Shown: positions 54,481-63,121 of the stretch, piece after piece
Numbering within the stretch: the first letter of the stretch is position 1
Layout: every line of letters begins with the position of its first letter
Source of the DNA: Pseudoalteromonas phenolica
GTDB taxonomy: Bacteria > Pseudomonadota > Gammaproteobacteria > Enterobacterales > Alteromonadaceae
Direction of reading: 5' to 3'
DNA: 64,000 bases
NCBI RefSeq assembly: GCF_005876835.1
Contig: NZ_PPSW01000006.1
Location: 62,001-126,000, forward strand
Made by a program: the position numbers and the translations under genes
The notes under the pieces: generated by a model
Told to the model about the DNA's origin: nothing
The model's database searches: none
Seen by the model: only the letters and a program-made list of their open reading frames with translations

Positions 54481-55560
54481 ATGCAGACACGATATCTTCA
54501 ACGTCAGCAACGTTTATTAGTAGCTTTACAAGAGAAAGGCGTAAAAAACTTGTTGGTGTTTAATTATGAAAACATCTTATACCTAACAGGCTACAGTGGT
54601 AACGCAGCTTACCTCATCGTTTCAACACAAGGTCTATGGCTGATCACTGATTACCGATATTTCGAGCGGGCAAAATTAGAAAGCAATGGTTGTGAAATTA
54701 TTTGCAGAGACAGAGATTCAGAATCATTGGGCGCGTGTATCAAGCGTTTATTACCTCGCGAAAAGACGGGATTTGAAAGCCAAGCCGTCAATTATGGCGT
54801 GTGGTTATCCATTGCGAATGAATTAGCCTCATATGACGTTTCATCACTCGATGGCTGCATCGAAAAACTCAGGATGGTTAAAGACGAGTTCGAAGTTGCT
54901 TCAATTAAAAAAGCAGCAGCTATTGCAGATTTGGCCCTAGCAGATTTGCTCACACAAGTTTCAACAGGGGTGACTGAATTAGATTTGGCTACTGAGCTTG
55001 ACTACAAAATGAAAAAGCTTGGCTCTGATGGGGTAAGCTTCGACACCATTTTATTGTTTGCTGAGCGAAGTGCATTACCCCATGGAAAGCCTGGAGAAAG
55101 AAAGCTTAATTATGGTGACTTATTATTGATTGATTTTGGTGCTGTGGTAAATGGCTATCGTTCAGATATGACGCGTACTTATGTTTATGGCGAGCCAAAC
55201 CCACGTCAACAAGCTATGTATGAGGCTGTTTTGGCATCTCAAAGCAAATCTTTAGAGAGTCTTAAAGCTGGGGTCGATTGTCAGCATCTTAATCAGGTTT
55301 CATTAGATGTTTTAGCTCAAGCTGGTTTTTTAGAGTATTCAGGCAAAGGACTAGGGCATGGTGTTGGCTTGGCATTACATGAAGTGCCTTTCATAAATCC
55401 AAATACAGATTATCGGTTAGAAGCAGGCAATATTATTACTATTGAGCCCGGTGTATATATAACTGACGTTGGTGGTATTCGAATTGAAGATGATGTACTC
55501 GTAACCAATGATGGTTTTGAGTTTATAACCCATGCACCAAAATCGTTTGTGATTAATTAA
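54481..55560 (+). CDS. M24-family Xaa-Pro peptidase
   Basis: 359 residues from ATG 54481; an in-frame TTG at 54439 would fall next to the operator and is rejected. The N-terminal creatinase-like domain (LLVFNYENILYLTGYSGNAAYLIV) is followed by an M24 catalytic domain. Ligands are the Asp pair of LLIDFGAVVNGYRSDMTRTY, the His of GKGLGHGVGLALHEVPF and the Glu residues of TIEPGVYI and IRIEDDVLV. Length and layout fit YpdF/PepQ-like Xaa-Pro dipeptidases or aminopeptidases. It is first in a unit with an ornithine cyclodeaminase-like reductase and probably supplies proline or hydroxyproline. Cytoplasmic. Confidence 0.9.
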   Translation: MQTRYLQRQQRLLVALQEKGVKNLLVFNYENILYLTGYSGNAAYLIVSTQGLWLITDYRYFERAKLESNGCEIICRDRDSESLGACIKRLLPREKTGFESQAVNYGVWLSIANELASYDVSSLDGCIEKLRMVKDEFEVASIKKAAAIADLALADLLTQVSTGVTELDLATELDYKMKKLGSDGVSFDTILLFAERSALPHGKPGERKLNYGDLLLIDFGAVVNGYRSDMTRTYVYGEPNPRQQAMYEAVLASQSKSLESLKAGVDCQHLNQVSLDVLAQAGFLEYSGKGLGHGVGLALHEVPFINPNTDYRLEAGNIITIEPGVYITDVGGIRIEDDVLVTNDGFEFITHAPKSFVIN

Positions 55561-55569
55561 GGAAAAGAA

Positions 55570-56502
55570 ATGAAAATAGTTTCCGAACAACAAGTACATG
55601 CTAGTTTAAGTTTCAACAAGGCCATCGACGCATTAAAAAAAGGCTTTTCAAGACCTGCAGGCACACCGACCAGGCAAGTGTTTGAATTATCAGAGTTTGA
55701 AGAGAACCATGATGCTTTTGCCGTTTTACCTGCGTGGAATGAAGAAGTTATCGGCGTTAAATCTTTTACTTATTTTCCTTCAAATGCAGAGCATGGCTAT
55801 AAAAGCTTATATTCAAAAATTATGTTGTTTGACCGCTGTCACGGTGAGCCATTGGCATTGGTAGATGGGACGAGTGTGACACTTTGGCGAACGGCAGCAG
55901 TGTCCGCGCTAGCAAGTCAATACCTATCAAGACAAGATAGTGCCCATTTGGTGTACTTTGGGTCAGGGAACTTGTCACATTACATGATTGAAGCACATAT
56001 GAGTGTACGTGATATTAAAAAAGTGACTATCATTGCCAGAAACACAGACAAAGCAGAAAGTCTGCGAGCGTTACTCGCTGAAAAGTATTCACAAGTAGAA
56101 TTCTTAATTGGCGAGTCAAATCAAGCAACGATTAGTTCGGCTGATATCATCAGTTGTGGAACGGGGGCGCATGATCCTTTGTTTGATGGTAATTGGGTAT
56201 CAGATGGCGCGCATATCGACTTAATTGGCAATCACCATAAAAAGTTTAGAGAGTGTGACTCCGTTTGTGTTGTTCGTTCAAAAGTCTTTGTCGATAGTAA
56301 AAAGAACGTGCTTAATGAAGCAGGGGAGATACTCATTCCTATTTCAGAAGGCGTTTTTTCGGAGCAGCAGATCATCGCTGAGCTTAGTGAAATGCATCAA
56401 TTTGATACATTAAGAGCTAAAACTGATATTACCTTATTTAAATCAGTTGGTACTGCGCTAAGCGACCTTATAACAGCGCATTTGGTGTATAAGACACAGT
56501 GA
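55570..56502 (+). CDS. Ornithine cyclodeaminase/mu-crystallin family reductase
   Basis: 310 residues. The family includes ornithine cyclodeaminase and ketimine reductases such as 1-pyrroline-2-carboxylate reductase of the trans-3-hydroxy-L-proline route. The Rossmann core is AHLVYFGSGNLSHYMIEAHM and VTIIARNTDKAESL. Substrate-side motifs are IGVKSFTYFPSN and LALVDGTSVTLWRTAAVSALAS, with the usual Lys and the catalytic Asp region IDLIGNHHKKFREC. Because it follows an Xaa-Pro peptidase and shares an operator with the hydroxyproline genes, a pyrroline-2-carboxylate reductase role (making proline) is inferred; true ornithine cyclodeaminase cannot be excluded. Confidence 0.83.
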   Translation: MKIVSEQQVHASLSFNKAIDALKKGFSRPAGTPTRQVFELSEFEENHDAFAVLPAWNEEVIGVKSFTYFPSNAEHGYKSLYSKIMLFDRCHGEPLALVDGTSVTLWRTAAVSALASQYLSRQDSAHLVYFGSGNLSHYMIEAHMSVRDIKKVTIIARNTDKAESLRALLAEKYSQVEFLIGESNQATISSADIISCGTGAHDPLFDGNWVSDGAHIDLIGNHHKKFRECDSVCVVRSKVFVDSKKNVLNEAGEILIPISEGVFSEQQIIAELSEMHQFDTLRAKTDITLFKSVGTALSDLITAHLVYKTQ

Positions 56503-56912
56503 TGATCTGGTTAAGTATACTCGTTTCCTCGTTATTTTTTACCGCTACATTTATTATGTTTCAAAGCAAAAAGAAACTATTAAACAAGCGGATATGGCGA
56601 CAGGTGCAAGTTGATAACTTGGTTAAAGTAAAACAGCATAAAGCCGGGCCATTAGAAATGTTAGGGGAGTCGAGTCTTTTAGTTGAATTTACTTTTAATG
56701 AAATTAGTTATTGCTGTCAAACTGCCTTTAGGCCCGATTTATATGCATCATTTAAAGCGCAACAGGCTACTTTTATTCTAATTGATCCTGAAAATCCCAA
56801 ACAGTGTTATTACAATGCTTGTCAGCAAACGAGATATGTAAAGTTGTGGGTGAGTCTTTCACTTTGTCTTTGTGCTTGTCTAATTCTAATTGCTGTATTC
56901 AAACATACTTAG
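56502..56912 (+). CDS. Small membrane protein, DUF3592-like
   Basis: 136 residues from ATG 56502, overlapping the preceding stop by one base (TGATG). Two membrane helices are visible, at about 2-18 and 112-132. Between them is a beta-rich domain with LLVEFTFNEISYCCQ, FILIDPENPKQCYYN and a Cys-rich tail (LCLCACL). The helix-domain-helix plan and the DPENPKxCYY motif resemble DUF3592-type proteins. I do not recognise a function. It is translationally coupled to the reductase and could be an incidental last gene of the unit. Confidence 0.7.
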   Translation: MIWLSILVSSLFFTATFIMFQSKKKLLNKRIWRQVQVDNLVKVKQHKAGPLEMLGESSLLVEFTFNEISYCCQTAFRPDLYASFKAQQATFILIDPENPKQCYYNACQQTRYVKLWVSLSLCLCACLILIAVFKHT

Positions 56913-56988
56913 AAGTTAGTGTTTGAAGATAGGTAAGTAGGTATTAAGTAGGTATATAGGAAGGGCTTATATTTACATTAGAGCAATA

Positions 56989-57012
56989 AAAAGCCGACTT
57001 ACGTCGGCTTTT
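56989..57012. terminator. Bidirectional terminator, fur / membrane-protein unit
   Basis: AAAAGCCGAC, loop TTAC and GTCGGCTTTT form a perfect 10-bp stem, 6 nt from the fur stop (minus). The minus-strand tail is T-rich. The spacer just left of it (about 56928-56960) carries imperfect repeats of TAAGTAGGTAT. Confidence 0.9.
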
Positions 57013-57017
57013 CAAAT

Positions 57018-57461
57018 TTAGCTATTTTCTTCAGCGTATTTTCTACACGCTTCTGCATCTTCACATTCACCGTAAAGATATAAAGAGTGGTTAGTCAATT
57101 TTATACCATTTTGAGTCGCAATCTCAACCTGACGGGTTTCGATAACTTCATCTTCAAATTCAACAACCTTGCCACACTTCAAGCATACTAGGTGATCGTG
57201 GTGAGTGCTGCCCGCTAATTCAAAGACAGATTTACCACCTTCAAAGTGGTGGCGAGTAACAATGCCTGCATCATCAAACTGGTTTAAAACTCGATAAACT
57301 GTTGCAAGGCCAATTTCTTCGCCTTTATCTAATAAAATTTTATAAACGTCTTCAGCGCTGATATGTTGATTATCAGGAGACTGCAAGATTTCTAAAATTT
57401 TAATTCGTGGCAAAGTAACTTTTAACCCTGCTTTCTTCAACTCTAAGTTATGATCAGTCAT
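57018..57461 (-). CDS. fur: Ferric uptake regulator Fur
   Basis: 147 residues (E. coli 148). Fur represses iron-uptake genes when loaded with Fe(II). A winged-helix N-terminus (LKKAGLKVTLPRIKILEILQ) is followed by DEGxxTVYR-like GLATVYRVLNQFDDAGIV. The metal sites HHFEGGKSVFELAGSTHHDHLVCLKCGK, including the structural-zinc pair CLKC, come next, and CEDAEAC lies near the end. It lies downstream of fldA as in E. coli. The 102-bp gap to fldA holds a short AATGA...TCATT dyad but no convincing Fur box. Confidence 0.97.
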   Translation of the reverse strand: MTDHNLELKKAGLKVTLPRIKILEILQSPDNQHISAEDVYKILLDKGEEIGLATVYRVLNQFDDAGIVTRHHFEGGKSVFELAGSTHHDHLVCLKCGKVVEFEDEVIETRQVEIATQNGIKLTNHSLYLYGECEDAEACRKYAEENS

Positions 57462-57563
57462 TATCTGTCTCAGTAATTTTATTAATTCTATTTTACTCTA
57501 GCAATGAGCACGACTTCATTACTAAAGGTAACGTGCATTGACTATAAGTGCAAAACTTATTGA

Positions 57564-58091
57564 TTAGTCAACAAGTTCACTTAGGCACATTTCATCAAAT
57601 ACTTGTGCACACCATGCTTTAACACGTTGCTCTGTTAACTCTGGTTGACGGTCTTCATCAATACCCAAGCCAACAAAGTGATTATCATCAGCCATCGCTT
57701 TAGAGGCTTCGAAGTCATAGCCTTCTGTAGACCAGTGACCTACAACAATAGCACCTCGCTCAGTAACGATATCGTTGATCATGCCCATTGCATCAAGGAA
57801 ATACTCAGCATAATCTTCTTGGTCACCACAACCGAAAATAGCAACTAGCTTGCCTTCGAAATCAACTTCTTCAAGCTCAGGGAAGAAATCATCCCAATCA
57901 CACTGTGCTTCACCGTAATACCAAGTTGGAATACCAAACAGGATTAAATCAAACTCAGCAATTTCTTCTTTACTACTTTTAGCGATGTCTTTTACATCAA
58001 CAAGCTTTTTACCAAGCTCTTTTTGAATCATCTTAGCAACGTGTTCAGTGTTACCAGTATCGCTACCGAAAAAAATACCTACGCTTGCCAT
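57564..58091 (-). CDS. fldA: Flavodoxin
   Basis: 175 residues (E. coli FldA 176), a long-chain flavodoxin that carries electrons on FMN to biosynthetic radical enzymes. The FMN phosphate loop is GIFFGSDTGNTEHVA (residues 5-19), and the aromatic FMN-stacking regions are FGIPTWYYGEAQCDWDDF and FGCGDQEDYAEYFLDAMG. The extra loop of long-chain types is present at about 120-140. The order ybfE-fldA-fur is conserved with E. coli, where flavodoxin is essential. Confidence 0.97.
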   Translation of the reverse strand: MASVGIFFGSDTGNTEHVAKMIQKELGKKLVDVKDIAKSSKEEIAEFDLILFGIPTWYYGEAQCDWDDFFPELEEVDFEGKLVAIFGCGDQEDYAEYFLDAMGMINDIVTERGAIVVGHWSTEGYDFEASKAMADDNHFVGLGIDEDRQPELTEQRVKAWCAQVFDEMCLSELVD

Positions 58092-58105
58092 GTAATACTT
58101 ACCTT

Positions 58106-58384
58106 CTATCTATTATTCGCTAATTTCTCTTGCAAAATGGTTTCTATCAGTGCGCTTCTACTGATATTTTGCGCTTGTGCCATATCACTTAGAGCTTGGT
58201 AAAGCTCAGAGGATACTTTGAACTCAATACGCTTTAACCCTCTTGCCTTATCACGTTTGATCTGGTTCCGCTTATTAACTTTTAACTGCACTTCACGTGG
58301 AAGCGGGTTAGTTTTAGGACGACCAGGACGTTTTTCATTTTCAAAAAGATCGATTGTTGTACGATCTGTTTCTGACTTGGCCAT
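58106..58384 (-). CDS. ybfE: YbfE family (LexA-regulated-type, ribbon-helix-helix-like) protein
   Basis: 92 residues from ATG 58384; the frame stays open upstream but that overlaps the DUF2788 gene. The protein is basic, with RPGRPKTNPLPREVQLKVNKR resembling an AT-hook-like and nuclease-associated segment, then LKRIEFKVSSELYQALSDMA fitting a ribbon-helix-helix fold. In E. coli ybfE is an SOS (LexA) gene upstream of fldA; I see no CTGT-N8-ACAG box here, so LexA control is not shown in this organism. It begins 2 bp after the DUF2788 stop. Confidence 0.85.
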   Translation of the reverse strand: MAKSETDRTTIDLFENEKRPGRPKTNPLPREVQLKVNKRNQIKRDKARGLKRIEFKVSSELYQALSDMAQAQNISRSALIETILQEKLANNR

Positions 58385-58386
58385 GT

Positions 58387-58608
58387 TTATCCTACGCCAG
58401 CGCCTTGCCAAAATGCTTGTATAAGCCCTTTCGCAATAAAACCTGAACAGCCTAGAAACAATACGAGCCAAACAATATATCGACCAAATTTAGGCACATC
58501 ACCTTTTTTTAAAACATCGTTGATTGCCATTCCGATAAAGAAAAAGATGCCTGCTAAACCGAAATACAGTCCCATAGTTTCAAACTGTTGAATATACTGA
58601 TTGGCCAT
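58387..58608 (-). CDS. DUF2788 small membrane protein
   Basis: 73 residues with two membrane helices (about 12-30 and 45-65) around a short charged loop (DVLKKGDVPKFGR). The pattern GLYFGLAGIFFFIGMAINDVLKKG and FGRYIVWLVLFLGCSGFIAKG is the DUF2788 family. It sits between ybfF and ybfE in marine Gammaproteobacteria but is absent from that spot in E. coli. It is probably an inner-membrane protein of unknown function, and lies 2 bp ahead of ybfE. Confidence 0.85.
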   Translation of the reverse strand: MANQYIQQFETMGLYFGLAGIFFFIGMAINDVLKKGDVPKFGRYIVWLVLFLGCSGFIAKGLIQAFWQGAGVG

Positions 58609-58693
58609 ACTTGCTCTAACTAATATTTAAACGGCGGCTACTATACCATAACCGAGTATCATAATTTAATAGTGTGAGTGAAAAACTCGCTAA

Positions 58694-59452
58694 TTATTGA
58701 AGAAAATCAATAATTGACCGATTTACGGCTTGTGGTTTTTCAGCATGCAGCCAATGACCAGCGCCATGGATGACTTTTGCTTTCGACTTTGGAAATAATG
58801 AGACGATTGCTTCTCTATGTTCTGGCAATATGTAGTCCGAATTATTCCCCTTAATAAATAAGGTATCACATTGGCAAGAATGAGTCTCATTAATATTTGA
58901 AATGATCTTTGAATAGTTTTCAACAATGGTATTTAAGTTGAATTTCCAAGCGTAACCGTTTTCAAACTTAGACAAGCTTTTTAATAAAAATTGTCTAACC
59001 CCCATCTCATCTATAAATTCTTTCATTATTGCGTCAGCTTCACTTCGCGAGCTGACACCTTGTTTCTGAACAGATTGCAGGGCATTAATAATTGAATTAT
59101 GGCGAGGGTGGTAATCAACAGGTGCAATATCAAGTACCACTAGTTTATTAACACGTGCTTCATCAAGCATGGCTAATTGCATTGCAACTTTACCACCCAT
59201 AGAATGGCCGATTATATGCGCATTTTCTATATTCAATTCATCAAGCAAATTGAGCACATCTCGAGCCATAGCAGGGTAACTTACTTCATCTTCATGAAAA
59301 GATACACCATGATTTCTTAAATCTATATTAATGACAGTGTAATGTTCGCTAAGGGCTTTTGCGATAACGTTAAGGTTCTCTAATGAGCCGAATAGGCCAT
59401 GCATGATCACGACAACGGGACCAGCTCCTGTTTGCTTGAAATTTAATAGCAT
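58694..59452 (-). CDS. ybfF: Alpha/beta-hydrolase YbfF (acyl-CoA esterase type)
   Basis: 252 residues from ATG 59452 (E. coli YbfF 254); an in-frame ATG at 59527 would add a segment without family similarity. HGLFGSLENLNVIAKAL is the oxyanion region, GHSMGGKVAMQLAM contains the nucleophile Ser, and the catalytic His is in HGAGHWLHAEKP near the end. The Asp-type third residue lies between. YbfF of E. coli hydrolyses palmitoyl- and malonyl-CoA and other esters; the natural substrate here is unknown. It is divergent from seqA, as in E. coli. Confidence 0.9.
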   Translation of the reverse strand: MLLNFKQTGAGPVVVIMHGLFGSLENLNVIAKALSEHYTVINIDLRNHGVSFHEDEVSYPAMARDVLNLLDELNIENAHIIGHSMGGKVAMQLAMLDEARVNKLVVLDIAPVDYHPRHNSIINALQSVQKQGVSSRSEADAIMKEFIDEMGVRQFLLKSLSKFENGYAWKFNLNTIVENYSKIISNINETHSCQCDTLFIKGNNSDYILPEHREAIVSLFPKSKAKVIHGAGHWLHAEKPQAVNRSIIDFLQ

Positions 59453-59578
59453 TTTGCACTCCGATAAATTATGAGGTAATTTTGCCAGTGTATTGGTGAA
59501 ATGCAAAGGCATAGTGTCTTGGCTCATTTCATTATATAATCAGCTCGATGCACCAAAATCAGTAATGACAGGAAAAGC

Positions 59579-60121
59579 ATGAAAAAAATAGAAATAGATG
59601 ACGAGCTTTATCAATATATCGCCAGTAATACGCAAAGCATTGGTGAAAGTGCCTCAGACATTCTGCGTCGTTTATTAAAGTTATCACCCAACACATCTTC
59701 AGAAGTTGATGATGTTGTATTAGAAGAAGAACCACAGCAAGAGACAGTTGAAGAACAAAGCGTCACAAAAGTGACCACTAAAACTGCTAATGTTTTTAAT
59801 ATTCTTAATAAAGAAGAGCTCGCTATGCAAAAAGGTGTAGTAGGCCGATTTTTATTTATTTTAAGTGCATTACACCGCACCCATAAAGACAGCTTTGATT
59901 CAGTATTAGAAATCAAAGGCCGTGATAGAATTTATTTTGCAAAAAGTAAAGAAGCTTTATTAGAAAGTGGCAGCAGTATGAACCCTAAAAATATTGCAGA
60001 CAGTGAATATTGGGTCATGACCAATTCTAATACCACTCGTAAGAAAATGATGTTACATGAGGTTGCCCTAGGTTTAGGGTACAAAGAAGCTGACGCTGAA
60101 ACTATTAGAGATTACCTATAA
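59579..60121 (+). CDS. seqA: Negative modulator of replication initiation SeqA
   Basis: 180 residues (E. coli 181). SeqA binds hemimethylated GATC sites and sequesters oriC after initiation. The N-terminal multimerisation domain [33 protein letters not shown] is clear. An acidic linker (65-85) follows, and the C-terminal DNA-binding domain has [16 protein letters not shown] and the base-reading segment [13 protein letters not shown]. Its presence implies Dam methylation in this organism. It precedes pgm as in E. coli. Confidence 0.96.
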   Translation: MKKIEIDDELYQYIASNTQSIGESASDILRRLLKLSPNTSSEVDDVVLEEEPQQETVEEQSVTKVTTKTANVFNILNKEELAMQKGVVGRFLFILSALHRTHKDSFDSVLEIKGRDRIYFAKSKEALLESGSSMNPKNIADSEYWVMTNSNTTRKKMMLHEVALGLGYKEADAETIRDYL

Positions 60122-60130
60122 GGACGTTTT

Positions 60131-61768
60131 ATGTCTATCCATCCAGGTGCTGGCAAACCAGCAAAACACGACACATTAGTGAACATACCAAAACTTGTCT
60201 CGGCATATTATTTAAATGAACCAGATTTAGAACAAAACCCTGAGCAATGTGTTGCTTTTGGCACATCAGGCCACCGTGGATGTTCGTTAAATGTTAAGTT
60301 TAACGAGTCTCATATTCTAGCGATTACACAAGCTATTTGTGATTATCGTAAAGAAAATAATATCTTTGGTCCGTTATTTTTAGGCAAAGACACACATGCG
60401 TTATCTGAAGCGGCTTTTAACTCAGCCATAGAAGTGTTAGTAGCGAATGAAGTCCAAGTCATTACACAAGAAAATGATGACTATACACCAACACCTGTGA
60501 TCAGCCATTCGGTTGTGTGTTACAACAAAGCGCATCCACACGAATTAAGTGATGGTATTGTTGTTACGCCTTCGCACAATCCACCTGAAGATGGTGGTTT
60601 CAAATATAACCCGCCAAATGGTGGCCCAGCTGATACTGATATTACAAAGTGGATCGAAGACAGAGCCAATCAGTTATTGCTTGAAGATTTAGTCGAAGTT
60701 GAGTTATTTCCTTTCGCGAAGGCTAAGCAATCTGGCTTCATTAAGTACGAAGATTTAATCACACCTTATGTTGAAGATTTAATCAATATTGTTGATCTAG
60801 ACGCTATTGCAAAAGCAGGTGTAAAAATTGGTATCGATCCTCTGGGTGGTTCTGGTATTAATTTCTGGCCTGTAATTAAAGAAAAGTATGGCCTTGATTT
60901 AACCGTTGTAAATCCTGAAGTTGACCCGCGTTTTGCATTTATGCCTTTAGATAAAGATGGCAAGATCCGCATGGATTGTTCGTCACCTTATGCGATGGCA
61001 AACTTAATTGCGTTAAAAGATGACTTCGATATTGGTATCGGTAACGATCCAGATTATGACCGCCATGGCATAGTAACCAAAGATGGTTTAATGAACCCAA
61101 ATCATTTCTTAGCGGTTGCAATTGATTATTTGCTGACTCATCGTGATTGGGCGAAAGACATTAAAGTGGGTAAAACACTCGTGTCTTCGGCGATGATCGA
61201 CAAAGTGGTTAAATCATTAGATAAAGAAGTGTTTGAAGTACCTGTTGGTTTCAAATGGTTTGTAAAAGGTCTAAGTGAGCAGTGGCTCGCATTCGGTGGC
61301 GAAGAAAGTGCAGGCGCGTCATTCTTACGTCGTGATGGAAGTGTTTGGAATACCGATAAGGATGGCTTTATTTTAGGTCTACTTGCAGCAGAAATTTTAG
61401 CTGTAACCGGTAAAACACCATCTGAACGTTACAAAGAGCTTGAAGCAGAATTTGGTGCGCCTCTTTACAAACGTATTGATGCCCCCGCTAATGCAGCGCA
61501 AAAAGCAAAATTAAAAGCGCTTAGTGCTGCAGATGTGACTGCAGATACACTAGCAGGTGACAAGATTGTTGAAAAGCTCACTGAAGCACCAGGTAACAAA
61601 GCTGGAATTGGTGGCTTAAAAGTCGTAACTGAGTCAGGCTGGTTTGCTGCTCGTCCATCAGGCACTGAAGATATTTACAAAATTTACCTTGAATCTTTCA
61701 AAGGTGAAGAACATTTAGCGTTACTAGAACAAGAGGCCAAAGCGCTTGTTGATTCTGTAATCAGCTAA
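60131..61768 (+). CDS. pgm: Phosphoglucomutase
   Basis: 545 residues (E. coli 546). It interconverts glucose 1- and 6-phosphate for glycogen, trehalose and UDP-glucose. [20 protein letters not shown] lies at the N-terminus. The phosphoserine loop is [19 protein letters not shown] (about residue 147), the Mg loop [12 protein letters not shown], the sugar-binding [16 protein letters not shown], and the phosphate-binding C-terminal motif [13 protein letters not shown]. It follows seqA by 9 bp and ends in a strong terminator. Confidence 0.97.
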   Translation: MSIHPGAGKPAKHDTLVNIPKLVSAYYLNEPDLEQNPEQCVAFGTSGHRGCSLNVKFNESHILAITQAICDYRKENNIFGPLFLGKDTHALSEAAFNSAIEVLVANEVQVITQENDDYTPTPVISHSVVCYNKAHPHELSDGIVVTPSHNPPEDGGFKYNPPNGGPADTDITKWIEDRANQLLLEDLVEVELFPFAKAKQSGFIKYEDLITPYVEDLINIVDLDAIAKAGVKIGIDPLGGSGINFWPVIKEKYGLDLTVVNPEVDPRFAFMPLDKDGKIRMDCSSPYAMANLIALKDDFDIGIGNDPDYDRHGIVTKDGLMNPNHFLAVAIDYLLTHRDWAKDIKVGKTLVSSAMIDKVVKSLDKEVFEVPVGFKWFVKGLSEQWLAFGGEESAGASFLRRDGSVWNTDKDGFILGLLAAEILAVTGKTPSERYKELEAEFGAPLYKRIDAPANAAQKAKLKALSAADVTADTLAGDKIVEKLTEAPGNKAGIGGLKVVTESGWFAARPSGTEDIYKIYLESFKGEEHLALLEQEAKALVDSVIS

Positions 61769-61782
61769 ACAATTTATTCTAT

Positions 61783-61810
61783 AAAAGCCATGCTTAAGCA
61801 TGGCTTTTTT
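61783..61810 (+). terminator. Terminator of seqA-pgm
   Basis: AAAAGCCATGCTT and its exact reverse complement (61783-61808) form a stem with a TTAA turn, followed by further T. It is 14 nt after the pgm stop. Confidence 0.94.
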
Positions 61811-61839
61811 ATTTATACACTCTCACAAAAGGGGACAGC

Positions 61840-62874
61840 ATGTACCTTGAAACACTTAAAAAGTCTGGTGACTTTTTATCTATCACTCGTGAAAACGAAT
61901 TTCATTTAGAACCGACATCATTTGTACTAGCAAATGGTACCCAAGTTGATGTACTTGATACGGGCGTTATTAAATTCACACCTAGTGCAAAAACAACAAA
62001 AGATATTGTCTTATCAAGCGCGGTTCATGGTAATGAGACTGCCCCCATTGAAATTTGTGATGAACTGATCCAAAACATTATCTTAGGCAAATTAGAACTT
62101 AAGCAACGTGTGCTGTTTATTTTTGGTAATCCAAAGTCAATTAATATTGGTGAGCGATTTGTAGAAGAGAACTTGAACCGTTTGTTCAGTGGTTCGCATA
62201 GCAAAGGTGATGTGCACAATGCAGAAAGAGACAGAGCAAAAGAATTAGAAACTTATGTGTCTGACTTTTTTAATGAGGTAGAAGCTGGGCGTTATCGTTG
62301 TCATTATGATTTACACACGGCTATCCGAGGTTCAAAAAACGAGAAATTTGCAGTTTACCCGTTTTTAAATGGCAAGCCTTGGAAAAAATCACAACTTCAG
62401 TTCTTACTTTCTTGTGGTGTTAACACCGTATTAATGATGGCAGCACCGGCAACGACATTCAGTTATTTTTCTTCAAATGAATTTGGAGCTGATGCATTTA
62501 CCATAGAGCTGGGACAGGTTAAGCCTTTTGGTGAAAATGATATGGCTCGCTTTGAGAAAACCAAGAAAACTCTCACTGCATTAATTAGCCAAGAAAAAGT
62601 CGAATATAAGGAATTTAATTCTGAAGACTTTGAGTTGTTCGAAGTGTATCGAACGATTAATAGAACACAAGAAGCATTTAGCTTTACTTTCCCTGACAGC
62701 GCAGTGAACTTCACAGGCTTTGCAACGGGTGAGTTGTTAGCAAATGACGGCGAAAAGCAGTATTTTGCAGAAGTTGAAGGTGAAGCCATTATTTTCCCAA
62801 ATGCTAAAGTTGCACTAGGTCAACGTGCATTATTAACCGTTATTCCTATGCAAATTAATGAAAACTTCATATAA
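61840..62874 (+). CDS. astE: Succinylglutamate desuccinylase
   Basis: 344 residues. AstE is the last enzyme of the arginine succinyltransferase pathway and splits N-succinylglutamate into succinate and glutamate. The zinc site is in [18 protein letters not shown] (His and Glu) and [18 protein letters not shown] (third His). The segment [15 protein letters not shown] contains the catalytic Glu. It stands alone here, away from astCADB, which is common in Alteromonadales. Its products feed the glutamate dehydrogenase and TCA genes elsewhere in the window. GGGGA lies 6 nt before the ATG. Confidence 0.94.
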   Translation: MYLETLKKSGDFLSITRENEFHLEPTSFVLANGTQVDVLDTGVIKFTPSAKTTKDIVLSSAVHGNETAPIEICDELIQNIILGKLELKQRVLFIFGNPKSINIGERFVEENLNRLFSGSHSKGDVHNAERDRAKELETYVSDFFNEVEAGRYRCHYDLHTAIRGSKNEKFAVYPFLNGKPWKKSQLQFLLSCGVNTVLMMAAPATTFSYFSSNEFGADAFTIELGQVKPFGENDMARFEKTKKTLTALISQEKVEYKEFNSEDFELFEVYRTINRTQEAFSFTFPDSAVNFTGFATGELLANDGEKQYFAEVEGEAIIFPNAKVALGQRALLTVIPMQINENFI

Positions 62875-62938
62875 GTAACTGAATTAAAAGCTAATAACAT
62901 AGCGTATTCTTTTCTTTCCAGTAATATTTATGCAAATT

Positions 62939-62974
62939 AAGTGTTATTCATCTATGATCAGTTGAATAACACTT
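62939..62974. promoter_or_regulatory. 12-bp inverted repeat overlapping the next palindrome
   Basis: AAGTGTTATTCA (62939-62950) and TGAATAACACTT (62963-62974) are exact arms with a 12-nt loop. Its right arm shares ACACTT (62969-62974) with the 24-bp palindrome that follows. The two RNA stems, or two bound dimers, would exclude one another. Confidence 0.55.
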
Positions 62975-62992
62975 TACGTTAACGTAAAGTGT
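62969..62992. promoter_or_regulatory. 24-bp perfect palindrome, LiuR-like operator
   Basis: ACACTTTACGTT is followed directly by its reverse complement AACGTAAAGTGT. The core TTTACGTTAACGTAAA resembles the operator of LiuR, a MerR-family regulator of branched-chain amino acid genes (liu, bkd) in Gammaproteobacteria. It lies 129 bp upstream of the bkd E1 alpha gene, which is such a target. It lacks a T-tract and so is not a terminator. Confidence 0.72.
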
Positions 62993-63121
62993 CGATAGGT
63001 TTAATTTAAACCAATTGCATAAATCGCACAGATTATTCATAAAACAACATAGCGAACGAATAAATACTTTTGAGTAGTTATTTGCATGCAAATGGATAAT
63101 GACAACAAGAGAAGGTAGGTT

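Noticed and set aside
57462..57563. Possible Fur box (AATGA...TCATT) upstream of fur
   Set aside because: Only five bases per arm match and the spacing does not fit the 19-bp Fur consensus.
58609..58693. SOS box expected upstream of the ybfE unit
   Set aside because: No CTGT-N8-ACAG sequence is present; LexA control known from E. coli cannot be supported here.
59453..59527. Longer ybfF start at 59527
   Set aside because: The added 25 residues have no family similarity and would run into the seqA promoter region; 59452 gives the usual length.
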